Origin: Thermovirga lienii DSM 17291
Lineage (GTDB): Bacteria > Synergistota > Synergistia > Synergistales > Thermovirgaceae
Assembly (NCBI GenBank): GCA_000233775.1
Contig: CP003096.1
Coordinates: 832,501-896,500 of the forward strand
Length of the DNA stretch: 64,000 bases
Direction of reading: 5' to 3'
Shown here: positions 55,472 to 63,688 of the stretch, piece after piece
Layout of the letters: the number at the start of each line of letters is the position of its first letter
Position numbering within the stretch: position 1 is the first letter of the stretch
Notes under the pieces: model-generated
What the model saw: only the letters and a program-made list of their open reading frames with translations
Told to the model about the DNA's origin: nothing
Databases searched by the model: none
Made by a program: the position numbers and the translations under genes

Positions 55472-56877
55472 TGAACAGGAAATATTTGGACGAACATATA
55501 TCGAAGGGATTGTGGGCTTTGTTGGAGATTCCACTGGATCGCTGTTCAGACGTATCCCTTTATAAGCAAATATCCTATCATCTGAAGAGAATGATAGAGT
55601 CAGGGACGCTCCAGGTGGGGATGCGCCTTCCTGGCTCTAGATTTTTGGCCAGGACCCTTGGTGTTAGCCGTAACACAGTGGTTTTGGCCTATGATTTGTT
55701 GGAAGACGATGGTTACATTGAACAAAGAGGTAGGAAAGGCGCCTTCGTGACTTTCAGGAGAAAAGTCCTATTGGATCTACCAAAGCCCGAAGGCCCAACG
55801 TGGGATCTTGCGAGTGGTACTCCCTCAATGGATTTGATCCCATGGAAAGAGCTAGGTTCCATAAGTAGAGAGATAATATACGCGAAAGGGTCCCTATCTT
55901 TGACGCCTCCGCCTTTGGCCGGGTTGCCAGAACTGAGAAAAGCTCTGGTTCGGCACGCCGCTTCCAGAGGTATTCCAGCAAGGTGGGAGGATGTGGTCGT
56001 CACCACTGGCGGTAAGCAGGGGCTGTTTTTGTCCTTGATGTCTCTTGCCGAGATAGGGGTCCAGAAGATTTGGGTTGAGGAACTGACTTATCCAGACATA
56101 TTTCCAATGATTAACAAACTCAAACTCCAAGTCGAAACAGTGCCCATGGCTCCAGCGGATATGCTGGAAAGGTGTAACATCCTGAAGGAAAAGGATGCTC
56201 TTTATCTAATTCCTAGCTTCCACAATCCAACAGGGCGGACTATGGACTATGAAACTAGAAAAGAGGTTTTGGCCCTTGCTAAGAAAAAGGGTTTTTGGAT
56301 AATTGAGGACGATGCGTATGGAGAATTGAGGTATTCTGCCCAATCTGTTCCCGCCATGAAAGCTATGGAAAATGCTGAAAAGGTCATTTATCTAGGTTCG
56401 TTCAGTCAATTGCTTTTCCCAGGATTGCGAAACGGTTACGCTCTTGTTCCCAACCAGTTGAAAGAAGAGTTTCGTGAGGCCTTAGCCTGTTCTGCTGGGA
56501 CAGTCTCCTCATTGGTGCAGTATTTGGTAAGTGCTTTCCTTTCCGAGGGGTTGTTGGAAAACTGCCTGGAAAGGGCAAGGAAGGAAATATCCAAGAGAAT
56601 GGACTGCCTAATCTCAAGCATTGAAAAACTCCTTCCACATGCCCTGGCTGAGAAGCCTTTAGGAGGTATATATCTTTGGGTTACCCTTCCAGGGCTTTCG
56701 GATGAAAGCTTACATGCGTTGGCCCTTTCAGAGGATATATCGGTGGTGCCGGGGAAGGAATTTACGAAGGATAAACGGGAGACCTTTTCCGTGCGGCTTT
56801 CCGTCAGCAGTCTGGGGATAAATGATTTGAAACAGGCAGTTGAAAGGTTGGCTAAAGCCTGGGGTGATAAGCAATGA
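55471..56877 (+). CDS. MocR-family transcriptional regulator (GntR HTH + aminotransferase domain)
   Basis: This 468-residue protein joins an N-terminal GntR winged helix (about residues 25-95, SLYKQISYHLKRMIESGTLQ and RTLGVSRNTVVLAYDLLEDD) to a class I aminotransferase-like domain. That domain has VTTGGKQGLFLSL, PSFHNPTGRTMDYETR, EDDAYGELRY and a Ser-rich segment YLGSFSQLLFPGLRNGY, where the PLP Lys of SFSKxxxP is replaced by Gln. PLP may therefore not form the usual internal aldimine, a point worth checking. The start is GTG 55471 without a Shine-Dalgarno. Its stop overlaps citX by four bases. Confidence 0.87.
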   Translation: MNRKYLDEHISKGLWALLEIPLDRCSDVSLYKQISYHLKRMIESGTLQVGMRLPGSRFLARTLGVSRNTVVLAYDLLEDDGYIEQRGRKGAFVTFRRKVLLDLPKPEGPTWDLASGTPSMDLIPWKELGSISREIIYAKGSLSLTPPPLAGLPELRKALVRHAASRGIPARWEDVVVTTGGKQGLFLSLMSLAEIGVQKIWVEELTYPDIFPMINKLKLQVETVPMAPADMLERCNILKEKDALYLIPSFHNPTGRTMDYETRKEVLALAKKKGFWIIEDDAYGELRYSAQSVPAMKAMENAEKVIYLGSFSQLLFPGLRNGYALVPNQLKEEFREALACSAGTVSSLVQYLVSAFLSEGLLENCLERARKEISKRMDCLISSIEKLLPHALAEKPLGGIYLWVTLPGLSDESLHALALSEDISVVPGKEFTKDKRETFSVRLSVSSLGINDLKQAVERLAKAWGDKQ

Positions 56878-57395
56878 AGCTGAAACGGATCTTGGAGGGG
56901 CGCGAAGCCAGAGCTAGGGCACAAAGGTGGCTTTTGGGCAAAGTAGACGTGGTGGCTCAGGTTTCCCTCAATATCCCAGGTTTCCCGAAGGATGTAGAAG
57001 GTAGTAGAGTTCTGATTCATAAGGTTGCGGCCAGTTTCACCGAAAAGGTTTTGAGAGCTGGTGGGATTGTGCCAGTAGAGATGACGTTGGAGAATGGTGC
57101 GGGGGTTGCCGCATTTTTGGGAATTACTTCCTTGGATGCCGTTGAAGTCAAGAAGATTGCAGTGGCTTTGGAAGAGGTCCAAGAGTGGGGGAGGATCCTA
57201 GACATAGACATTTTGACGCAAGCAGGGGCTCTCTCAAGAGAGAAGATGAATAAACCTTCCAGAAAGTGTTTAGTGTGCGAAAGGGACGCTAAATGGTGTG
57301 CCAGCACGCAGAGGCACGACATAAAAGATCTAAGGAAGAAGGCTATAGATTTAATTCAAGAGGCCGTAAAGGCTTTCAGTGGTCCTTTGGGTTAA
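56874..57395 (+). CDS. citX: Apo-citrate lyase phosphoribosyl-dephospho-CoA transferase (CitX-like)
   Basis: This 173-residue protein matches the CitX family, which attaches the prosthetic group precursor to the citrate lyase acyl carrier protein. It shows ILEGREARARAQRWLL at the N-terminus, VLIHKVAASFTEKVLRAG, DIDILTQAGALSREKM and the C-terminal KCLVCERDAKWCASTQRHDI with the paired Cys. No lyase subunits are adjacent; citC is about 10 kb away on the same strand. It overlaps the MocR regulator (ATGA), so the two are coupled. Its last 20 bases overlap a convergent small gene. Confidence 0.85.
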   Translation: MKLKRILEGREARARAQRWLLGKVDVVAQVSLNIPGFPKDVEGSRVLIHKVAASFTEKVLRAGGIVPVEMTLENGAGVAAFLGITSLDAVEVKKIAVALEEVQEWGRILDIDILTQAGALSREKMNKPSRKCLVCERDAKWCASTQRHDIKDLRKKAIDLIQEAVKAFSGPLG

Positions 57396-57600
57396 TTTCT
57401 TTATCCTTGTCTTGCAAAAACAAAGCTATATAACGGTGCCACAAGTAGACGGCTCCTATGGCGCATGCGAAGCCTCCGCTTAATCCCCAGACTATCCTGA
57501 AAGGGTCAGGTCTTCCCACTATATATCCCCATAAACCTGCGATCCCATGACCGAAAAACACCAGTGTTGCGATGGAAAGGATTAGCACTATAAGTCTCAT
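57376..57600 (-). CDS. Small membrane protein of unknown function
   Basis: This 74-residue protein has two hydrophobic segments (about residues 3-29 and 39-58) and a charged C-terminal tail, DKDKEINPKDH. It is not recognised. ATG 57600 follows TTAGGAGGTTGTAA, a strong site, which supports it as a real gene. It overlaps the citX 3' end by 20 bases in the opposite direction. Confidence 0.7.
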   Translation of the reverse strand: MRLIVLILSIATLVFFGHGIAGLWGYIVGRPDPFRIVWGLSGGFACAIGAVYLWHRYIALFLQDKDKEINPKDH

Positions 57601-57633
57601 TTACAACCTCCTAAAATTGTTCGGTTTAAACTG

Positions 57634-57662
57634 TTGTGTGCACGTATGTAAAATGGTATCAT
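57634..57662 (+). promoter_or_regulatory. Probable promoter of the GntR/FCD regulator
   Basis: TTGTGT (57634-57639) and TATCAT (57657-57662) are 17 bases apart. The imperfect palindrome GGTATCATAAATATTATCC overlaps the -10 element and could be an autoregulatory operator. Confidence 0.5.
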
Positions 57663-57728
57663 AAATATTATCCGACTGTACATTATTGAGAAGAGGACTG
57701 GAGTTCAGGTAGAAGGGAGGAGAACATC

Positions 57729-58382
57729 ATTAGAGAACCAAAACTATACACAACCTCTGCGGATTATGTGTATCATGAGATAAGACATAAAATCATCACC
57801 AAGCAGTTGAAGCCCGGCCAGAGGCTGCCTGAGGTGAATATCGCTGCAGAGTTGGGAGTTAGTCGAACACCCGTTAGGGAGGCCCTCAGGAGGCTGGCGA
57901 GTGAGGGGTTGGTGATGATTATCCCCAACAGCGGGGCACGTTTGGCTTCTCCAAGCAGGAAGGAAATGGAGAATACTTATGTGGTAAGGGAAGCCCTTGA
58001 GTGTCTGGCTGCTGAACTGGCCGCGAAAAACATTACAGAGAGAGCTCTTCGTAGGTTGGAAGACACCATTGCAGATGAGATAAGAGCGTTTGAGGAAAAG
58101 AACTTGGAGCTGTACCTGGAGGTAAACGAAGAATTTCACAGGATCATAGCTGATTCGAGTGGTAACAGGGTATTGGCTGAGTACATTGAAAACATACTAG
58201 CAAGAACCAACGCCTATGTAATGTTTTATGATCCTTTCTATGACATAGAAGACAACCCCAGCATTGAACAGCACAAGGGCATAGTAAAGGCCTTGAGGAT
58301 GAGGGATCAGGAGAAGGCGGTAGAACTCATGAGAGAACATTTGAAGCTTTCCTTGTTGGACCTCAGAAAGCCCGAGGAGTAG
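57729..58382 (+). CDS. GntR-family regulator with FCD ligand-binding domain
   Basis: This protein of about 217 residues has a GntR winged helix (about residues 12-75, VYHEIRHKIITKQLKPGQRL then NIAAELGVSRTPVREALRRL) and an all-helical FCD domain (about 85-210). EVNEEFHRIIADSSGN and later NPSIEQHKGIVKAL supply the metal-binding Asp/His set. Members usually sense small organic acids. The start is unusual. The only good ribosome binding site, GGGAGG at 57715-57720, points to ATT 57729; the next usual start, GTG 57768, has none and would cut into the DNA-binding helix. An AUU start is rare and can indicate translational control. Confidence 0.85.
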   Translation: MREPKLYTTSADYVYHEIRHKIITKQLKPGQRLPEVNIAAELGVSRTPVREALRRLASEGLVMIIPNSGARLASPSRKEMENTYVVREALECLAAELAAKNITERALRRLEDTIADEIRAFEEKNLELYLEVNEEFHRIIADSSGNRVLAEYIENILARTNAYVMFYDPFYDIEDNPSIEQHKGIVKALRMRDQEKAVELMREHLKLSLLDLRKPEE

Positions 58383-58421
58383 GTTTTTTTCAGGTAACAA
58401 ACCACTAAGTGTCGCTTTTAA

Positions 58422-58453
58422 ATGGTGGGAATTCTATTCCCGCCATATTTTTT
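58422..58453 (+). terminator. Intrinsic terminator after the GntR/FCD gene
   Basis: ATGGTGGGAAT (58422-58432) pairs with ATTCCCGCCAT (58436-58446), one G-U included, around a three-base loop and is followed by ATTTTTT. Confidence 0.9.
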
Positions 58454-58551
58454 GCCAAAAAATGACCCCTCAGGGGAAAATTATGTTTTGAGAGGCTATA
58501 ATTATCAGCGAGGAACTTTTGAATTCAGATTCGAGCAGAGGAGGATTTAAA

Positions 58552-59682
58552 ATGCCAGACAGAACCCTTCCTTCTTTCGACTTAAAGAGGAACTTTAAAC
58601 GAGTGAAAGAGGAAATAATGGAGGCGCTGGAAAGAGTGTTGGAGAGCCAGCACTTTATTCTTGGCCCTGAGGTTAAGGCTTTTGAGGAGGAGGTAGCTTC
58701 ATATTTGGGAGTTGAACATGCCATAGGTTGTGCTTCAGGCTCTGATGCTTTGCTTTTGGCTTTGATGGCGTTAGACATCTCCGAAGGAGATGAAGTTATA
58801 ACTACGCCCTACACGTTTTTCGCCACTGCCAGCTGTATAGCCCGTTTAGGAGCTAGGCCAGTTTTCGTAGATGTAGAGCCTGATACGTACAATATCTCCG
58901 TTGATGGTATAAAGAATGCCCTTTCAGAGAGGACGAAGGCGATCCTGCCTGTCCATCTGTTCGGCCAGATGGTAAAGGTGGAGGAAATAAAAGAGGTAGC
59001 CCCTGGTATCACAATAGTGGAGGATGCAGCGCAAGCCATCGGAGCCGTTAGGTTCGTTGATGGCAAAGCTATCAAGGCTGGAACCTTTGGAGAGCTAGCA
59101 TGTTTTTCCTTCTTTCCAACGAAGAACCTCGGCGCCTACGGAGATGGAGGCATGGTAGTCGCAAAAAGCAAAAAGCTTGCTGATAGAATCTTCCGGCTTA
59201 GAGTTCATGGGGCGGGAAGGCAGTACATGCACGAAGAAATAGGAATAAATAGCAGGCTTGATGCCCTTCAAGCGGCTATACTCAGGGTTAGATTGAGGCA
59301 CCTTGAGATTTGGAACGAGGAAAGAAGGAAAGCAGCTTTTAGATACGATCTGTTGATAGCGGAGAAAGGTTTGAATGAGTGGGTAACGCCCCCGAGGGCA
59401 GATGAACATAACCACCACACATACCACCAGTATGTGGTCCGTTGCCAAAGGCGAGATCAATTGCAGAAATTCCTGCAGGATAAGGGGATAACGACCCGGG
59501 TTTATTACCCGGTTCCCTTGCATTTGCAAAAATGTTTCCAGTATCTAGGTTATAAGGAGGGCCAGTTTCCGGTCTCTGAATCGCTCTCGAAGGAAAGTTT
59601 GGCACTTCCAATGTTTCCAGAGATAACACCTGAGGAGCAGGAATGGGTAATCGATAGCATTAGGCAATTCTACTTAAAATAA
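58552..59682 (+). CDS. DegT/DnrJ/EryC1/StrS aminotransferase
   Basis: This 376-residue PLP enzyme aminates keto-sugars, usually nucleotide-bound, for cell-surface glycans. ILGPEVKAFEEEVASYLG, CASGSDALLLAL, EDAAQAIGA and the PLP-Lys 191 in SFFPTKNLGAYGDGG are family marks, and LRVHGAGRQYMHEEIGINSRLDA is typical. It stands alone rather than in a sugar pathway cluster, so the product is not known. ATG 58552 follows GAGGAGGATTTAAA. A TATAAT lies at 58497-58502 without a good -35, which may mean activator-dependent expression. Confidence 0.92.
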   Translation: MPDRTLPSFDLKRNFKRVKEEIMEALERVLESQHFILGPEVKAFEEEVASYLGVEHAIGCASGSDALLLALMALDISEGDEVITTPYTFFATASCIARLGARPVFVDVEPDTYNISVDGIKNALSERTKAILPVHLFGQMVKVEEIKEVAPGITIVEDAAQAIGAVRFVDGKAIKAGTFGELACFSFFPTKNLGAYGDGGMVVAKSKKLADRIFRLRVHGAGRQYMHEEIGINSRLDALQAAILRVRLRHLEIWNEERRKAAFRYDLLIAEKGLNEWVTPPRADEHNHHTYHQYVVRCQRRDQLQKFLQDKGITTRVYYPVPLHLQKCFQYLGYKEGQFPVSESLSKESLALPMFPEITPEEQEWVIDSIRQFYLK

Positions 59683-59693
59683 TTTGACCTTTA

Positions 59694-59722
59694 TTGATTA
59701 AGCTGTCTGGATATTGTAGAAT
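59694..59722 (+). promoter_or_regulatory. Probable promoter of the YugP-like protease gene
   Basis: TTGATT (59694-59699) and TAGAAT (59717-59722) are exactly 17 bases apart, about 45 bases before ATG 59767. Confidence 0.6.
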
Positions 59723-59766
59723 TAGTATTGCTGAATGTTGTCGATTCAGGAAATGGAGGTGTTGGG

Positions 59767-60459
59767 ATGTTCTATCCGTTTTTTTTCGATCCCACTATAA
59801 TTTTGCTGTTGCCGGCTCTCTTTTTGGCCATATGGGCGCAGATGAAGGTCAAGGGAGCTTATGCTGAATACAGTAGAGTTGCCACTATAAGAGGAATAAG
59901 GGCTCAAGACGCAGCTCGAATGATCCTGGACAGCCATGGATTGAGAAACGTTACCATAGAGCCCGTGCCAGGTAATCTGACAGATCATTACGACCCGCGC
60001 TCAAAGGTGTTGAGGTTGTCTGAAGGCGTGTATAATAGCGCCAGCATAGCTGCCATAGGTATAGCAGCCCATGAAGCTGGGCACGCCCTTCAGGATATGG
60101 ATGGGTATGCACCTTTGAAGTTGCGGAACATGATCGTGCCTGTGGCAAACCTGGGTTCGGGCTTGGCTTTTCCCTTGTTTTTCATAGGGTTCTTGTTCGG
60201 TTCACCTACCATGATGGATATGGGAATTTTGTTCTTCCTGGGAGTTTTGGTGTTTCACTTGGTCACTTTGCCTGTGGAGTTCAACGCTAGCGGCAGGGCT
60301 ATAAAGGTTCTTGCCGGTACAGGTATGTTTACCCAAGATGAGCTATATGGGGCCAAGAAGGTTCTTGATGCGGCGGCTCTTACGTATGTAGCGGCTACGG
60401 TTATGGCGGCAATGCAGCTTGTGAGGCTTTTGGCGTTGCGGGGGATGCGTAACGACTAG
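59767..60459 (+). CDS. YugP-like neutral zinc metallopeptidase, membrane-bound
   Basis: This 230-residue protein has an N-terminal membrane span (about residues 8-25), a zinc motif HEAGH at 102-106, and further membrane segments at about 125-150 and 155-180. LPVEFNASGRAIKVL downstream fits the family's third ligand region. RGIRAQDAARMILDSHGL and DHYDPRSKVLRLSEGVY are close to the YugP consensus. It probably digests membrane or envelope proteins; substrates are unknown. ATG 59767 follows AAATGGAGGTGTTGGG; the frame is open to 59728. Confidence 0.92.
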   Translation: MFYPFFFDPTIILLLPALFLAIWAQMKVKGAYAEYSRVATIRGIRAQDAARMILDSHGLRNVTIEPVPGNLTDHYDPRSKVLRLSEGVYNSASIAAIGIAAHEAGHALQDMDGYAPLKLRNMIVPVANLGSGLAFPLFFIGFLFGSPTMMDMGILFFLGVLVFHLVTLPVEFNASGRAIKVLAGTGMFTQDELYGAKKVLDAAALTYVAATVMAAMQLVRLLALRGMRND

Positions 60460-60501
60460 CCGTTGAACTCTGAACGTTGGCATTCTTGGTTATGGTGATA
60501 T

Positions 60502-60533
60502 CATAATAGGGTGACGGTTGTCACCCTATTATG
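60502..60533. repeat. Perfect 14-bp inverted repeat
   Basis: CATAATAGGGTGAC (60502-60515) and GTCACCCTATTATG (60520-60533) are exact complements around the loop GGTT. It lies between the YugP-like gene and the next. No poly-T follows, so it could be a weak bidirectional terminator or a regulator site. Confidence 0.8.
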
Positions 60534-60582
60534 TTCCTTGGGGTTTTGGATTATTTGGTTTGAGTGGATGGGAGGATATATC

Positions 60583-61275
60583 ATGCCCCTTTTAATTTTA
60601 GCGATTTTATTTCTTTTTGTTATGCCCTGGTTGGGCATTTTGTTTTTGGCTTTTTCCTTGCTCCTTTTAGTTTTGATTCCTTTAGGCTTTGCTGCTAAAT
60701 CATTGGTTTGGCTTTTCATAGGTCCGAGAGAGCTTTTAAGGGTAATGGTCAACAAGAAGGTCAGAAAGAACCACGCCCTTGAACATGCCACCATAAATGT
60801 GATCGAAGAAAGATATGGCATAGACATGCTTTCGGGAATATCCACGGAGGAAGGGTTTTCCGTAAACGGGCCCGTTTCCCCAGAGCTAGCTCTTACAGCG
60901 GCTTCAGAAGCTTTGTCCAGACTAAAAAAGGGAGAGAAAGAGTTAGCCATTCATGCCAGATGTGGAACAACCATAGTCGTGGTCAATACCTTGTCTTCTT
61001 TGGTTTTTATCTTGGCCCTGATTGCTACAGATACTCTAGGACTTGCTACAGTGCTTTTAGCTATCCTAGTTGCTTGGATTTTAGGGCCTTACATTAGCCG
61101 ATATGCCCAGGCTTATATAACTACCCTGGCGGAGGTAGATGACCTTGTGATAACGGGTGCCGAGATAAAACCAAGAGAGGTAAGAATTTGGGGCATGAGG
61201 GTCTTGGTTCCTGGAGAGATATTCATAAGGACCCGTACGCTTGATGAGCCCTTGAAAGTGGAGGTTTTAGATTGA
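60583..61275 (+). CDS. DUF6391-like membrane protein
   Basis: This 230-residue protein has two or three N-terminal hydrophobic segments (about residues 1-50). A conserved NHALEHATINVIEERYG motif is followed by a soluble part with HARCGTTIVVVNTL, then two more membrane spans at about 140-180. The NHALEHAT motif is characteristic of the DUF6391 family, whose function is unknown; the His residues might bind metal. ATG 60583 is set by GGGAGGATATATC. The open frame reaches back into the inverted repeat at 60511. Its stop overlaps the rsmB start by one base. Confidence 0.75.
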   Translation: MPLLILAILFLFVMPWLGILFLAFSLLLLVLIPLGFAAKSLVWLFIGPRELLRVMVNKKVRKNHALEHATINVIEERYGIDMLSGISTEEGFSVNGPVSPELALTAASEALSRLKKGEKELAIHARCGTTIVVVNTLSSLVFILALIATDTLGLATVLLAILVAWILGPYISRYAQAYITTLAEVDDLVITGAEIKPREVRIWGMRVLVPGEIFIRTRTLDEPLKVEVLD

Positions 61276-62597
61276 TGCGAGGTATAGAGGTCGCCCTCGA
61301 GGTTTGGAGAGATGTTAACGAAGGCCTTTTTGCCAGCGAGGCGTTGAGGAAGAAGTCCTTGGGGCTTCCCGAAGGGGACAGGGTCTTAGCTAGTACTTTG
61401 GTTTACGTCTCCATCCGAAGGGCTTCGTTTTGGAAATATTTGGTCAAGGAGTATTCTGGGCGTTCCTTGAGAGAATTTTCTCCTGCAGCAGGTGACGCCT
61501 TAGTTTTGGGTGTGGCAGGCATAGCCGAGCTTCGCAGGTTTCACCCAGCTTCTCTGGTGAACGCGTTGGTGGAGTTCGTGAAAAAGAAAGGTTCCAGAAG
61601 AGAGGTTTCGGTCGTAAATGCAGTTCTGCGGAGAGCTGCCAGAGAAGCAAAAAAGGATCTTGAAAGGTTTCTCCATAGCCCCCAACTCAAGGACTTGTGC
61701 TTGGTGTGTGGAGTTCCATACTGGGTGGGCACTAGCCTGAGTGACAGTTGGGGGAGGAAAGAAGCTAGGCAGCTTCTGAAATTGATGACTATGAGAAGTT
61801 ATGTTTCTCTGAGGTTATCTCCGGGGGTAGACAAAAGAGAGGTTATATCTAACCTTGAAGGTTCTGGTTACAGAGCTTGGGAATCCTCTCTGTTGGATTA
61901 CTCTATCAGGCTGGCGTCTTCTGCCTTTCCACCTAACCTTTATGGATACGATAAAGGTTGGATAACGCCACAAACTGAGTCGTCCATGATGGTTGCCGAG
62001 GTAGTATCTTCAAATTATGAAGGCGGGGCAATACTTGATATGTGTTGTGGTAGAGGGGTGAAGACAGCTCAGATAGCGCAGGTCCTTACTGGAGCGCCCA
62101 TTGAGGCATGGGAATTATCCCAAGGCAGGCTGAAGGCAGCCGAAAGAGAAATGGAAAGATTGAGGATAAAGAGGGATTCTATAATCTTCAAAAGGGGCGA
62201 CGCTCTAGAGCTAAATCCAAATGAAAAACCGTCTTTGATCTTTTTGGACGCACCATGCAGTGGAAGTGGAACATGGGCCAGGCATCCTGATGGAAAACTG
62301 AGGCAGAGTAAGGAGAAGTTGCAGCATCTTACTGACCTGCAGCGGGCAATGCTCTTAAGGGCTCTTGAGATGGTAAAGCCGGGAGGTAAGGTGGTTTATT
62401 CCACGTGTAGCTTGTTGAGGCCAGAGAATGAGTTAGTGGTCGGTGAGGTGGTCGGAAAGGTGCCCGATGTGGTTGAAATTCCTGTGAGCTGGCCATATGA
62501 TTATGTGAGGCGAGGCCGGCCGTGGGGGTATTACGTTTGGCCGGCGTTACCGTGGGTTGATGGGTTCTATGTAGCAGTTCTCAAGAAGCGGCCATAG
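61275..62597 (+). CDS. rsmB: 16S rRNA (cytosine-C5)-methyltransferase, RsmB/Sun family
   Basis: This 440-residue protein has an N-terminal NusB-like RNA-binding domain (about residues 1-140, ending VNALVEFVKKKGSRREVSVVNAVLRRA) and a C-terminal SAM-dependent methyltransferase domain. ILDMCCGRGVKTAQIAQ binds SAM, DAPCSGSGTWARHPD holds one catalytic Cys and YSTCSLLRPENE the other. It should methylate C967 of 16S rRNA, as RsmB does. The methyltransferase first motif has DMCCGRGVKT instead of the common DxCAAPGGKT, a mild variation. It is followed by the PASTA protein and rpe. Confidence 0.92.
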   Translation: MRGIEVALEVWRDVNEGLFASEALRKKSLGLPEGDRVLASTLVYVSIRRASFWKYLVKEYSGRSLREFSPAAGDALVLGVAGIAELRRFHPASLVNALVEFVKKKGSRREVSVVNAVLRRAAREAKKDLERFLHSPQLKDLCLVCGVPYWVGTSLSDSWGRKEARQLLKLMTMRSYVSLRLSPGVDKREVISNLEGSGYRAWESSLLDYSIRLASSAFPPNLYGYDKGWITPQTESSMMVAEVVSSNYEGGAILDMCCGRGVKTAQIAQVLTGAPIEAWELSQGRLKAAEREMERLRIKRDSIIFKRGDALELNPNEKPSLIFLDAPCSGSGTWARHPDGKLRQSKEKLQHLTDLQRAMLLRALEMVKPGGKVVYSTCSLLRPENELVVGEVVGKVPDVVEIPVSWPYDYVRRGRPWGYYVWPALPWVDGFYVAVLKKRP

Positions 62598-62608
62598 GAG
62601 GTTTATCA

Positions 62609-63688
62609 ATGCGTAACCTTTTGAAGATAGTATTGCTTTTGACAATTTTGATAATAGTGGGTTCGGGTGCTTTCGCCATTTACTCGGTTTTTTGGGGATT
62701 CAGGGACGCTACCGTTCCCAACTTGGAGGGGATGAAAGTAGCTGATGCGGCTTCCCTTGTTGAGGGAATGGGGATAAAGCTCCGTATAGATAAGGTGGAT
62801 TCTGTCCGTCCAGAAGGTACCATAGTGGAACAGTGGCCTAAAGCTGGGACAATGGTTAAAAAAGGTCAAATTGTAATATTGAAGGTCAGTAGAGGAGGGG
62901 AGCGCCTACCCTTACCAGATGTGAGGGGTATGGAATATGGACAGTGCGTGGCCTTACTCAAAGAAAAAGGTTTTGTCGTGGGAGATATTGTAAGGGTTCA
63001 CAGCGAGGAGAGGCCAGCAGGTGTTGTGATTGCTCAAAGCCCCGCAGCTCCGGCCTTGGTTGCGCAGGGTAGACCTATAGACCTGATGGTAAGCCTTGGC
63101 CCTGCACGGGTCGATGGCAAGGTTAAGGTCCCCAACGTCCTGGACAGAAGTGAGAAAGTGGCAAGGCAGATTTTAGGCCAGAGCGGGCTTAGAGTGAAAG
63201 AAGTTAAGTATCGCTATACCCAGCTGACACCTTCCGGCATGGTCATGGACATGAGTCCAAGGCCGGGGGAGGAGGTGTCTGAGGGTAGTCCTGTGGTTCT
63301 TGTCGTTGCAACCGCAAAAAAGCCTGAGACGAAAGAGGATAAAGTTGTCTCCAAGGAAGATCAGGAAGAGGCCCAAAAAGCTGAAAAAGATACTGCCGAA
63401 AGTAAGCCCAAGGAAACTGAAAAAAAGGATGAAAGCCCTAAAACTGTAGATGAGCAGCCACCTAGCCAAGAGCCTACAAAGGTTGCCAAGATACGATACC
63501 AGGTTCCTCCACTTGCGAGGTCCATGGAGCTGAAAATTGAGCTGATTGATGAAAAGGGAGTAAGGACGATTTTGAAGCGGGAGGTTAGCTCAGGGGAATA
63601 TATATCCATTGATGCTCCCTTTGTGGGAGATGCGGCAGTTACTATTTATTTAGGAGGACAATTCGTATGGCAAGATCGATATCGGTAA
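62609..63688 (+). CDS. PASTA-domain membrane protein without a kinase domain
   Basis: This 359-residue protein starts with a membrane anchor (about residues 4-27) followed by three PASTA repeats (about 32-100, 101-168 and 170-236), each beginning with a VPNLEGM-, LPDVRGM- or VPNVLDR-like strand. A Lys/Glu-rich low-complexity linker (about 237-295) and a small C-terminal domain follow. PASTA repeats bind peptidoglycan fragments, normally as the sensor of PrkC-type kinases. Here no kinase domain is present, although the gene sits between rsmB and rpe, where firmicutes often carry prkC. It may be a wall-binding scaffold. ATG 62609 follows AGGAGGTTTATCA. Confidence 0.87.
   Translation: MRNLLKIVLLLTILIIVGSGAFAIYSVFWGFRDATVPNLEGMKVADAASLVEGMGIKLRIDKVDSVRPEGTIVEQWPKAGTMVKKGQIVILKVSRGGERLPLPDVRGMEYGQCVALLKEKGFVVGDIVRVHSEERPAGVVIAQSPAAPALVAQGRPIDLMVSLGPARVDGKVKVPNVLDRSEKVARQILGQSGLRVKEVKYRYTQLTPSGMVMDMSPRPGEEVSEGSPVVLVVATAKKPETKEDKVVSKEDQEEAQKAEKDTAESKPKETEKKDESPKTVDEQPPSQEPTKVAKIRYQVPPLARSMELKIELIDEKGVRTILKREVSSGEYISIDAPFVGDAAVTIYLGGQFVWQDRYR

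Noticed and set aside
56436-57182. A 248-codon minus-strand frame opposite the MocR and citX genes
   Set aside because: Both plus-strand genes have clear family motifs; the antisense frame has none.
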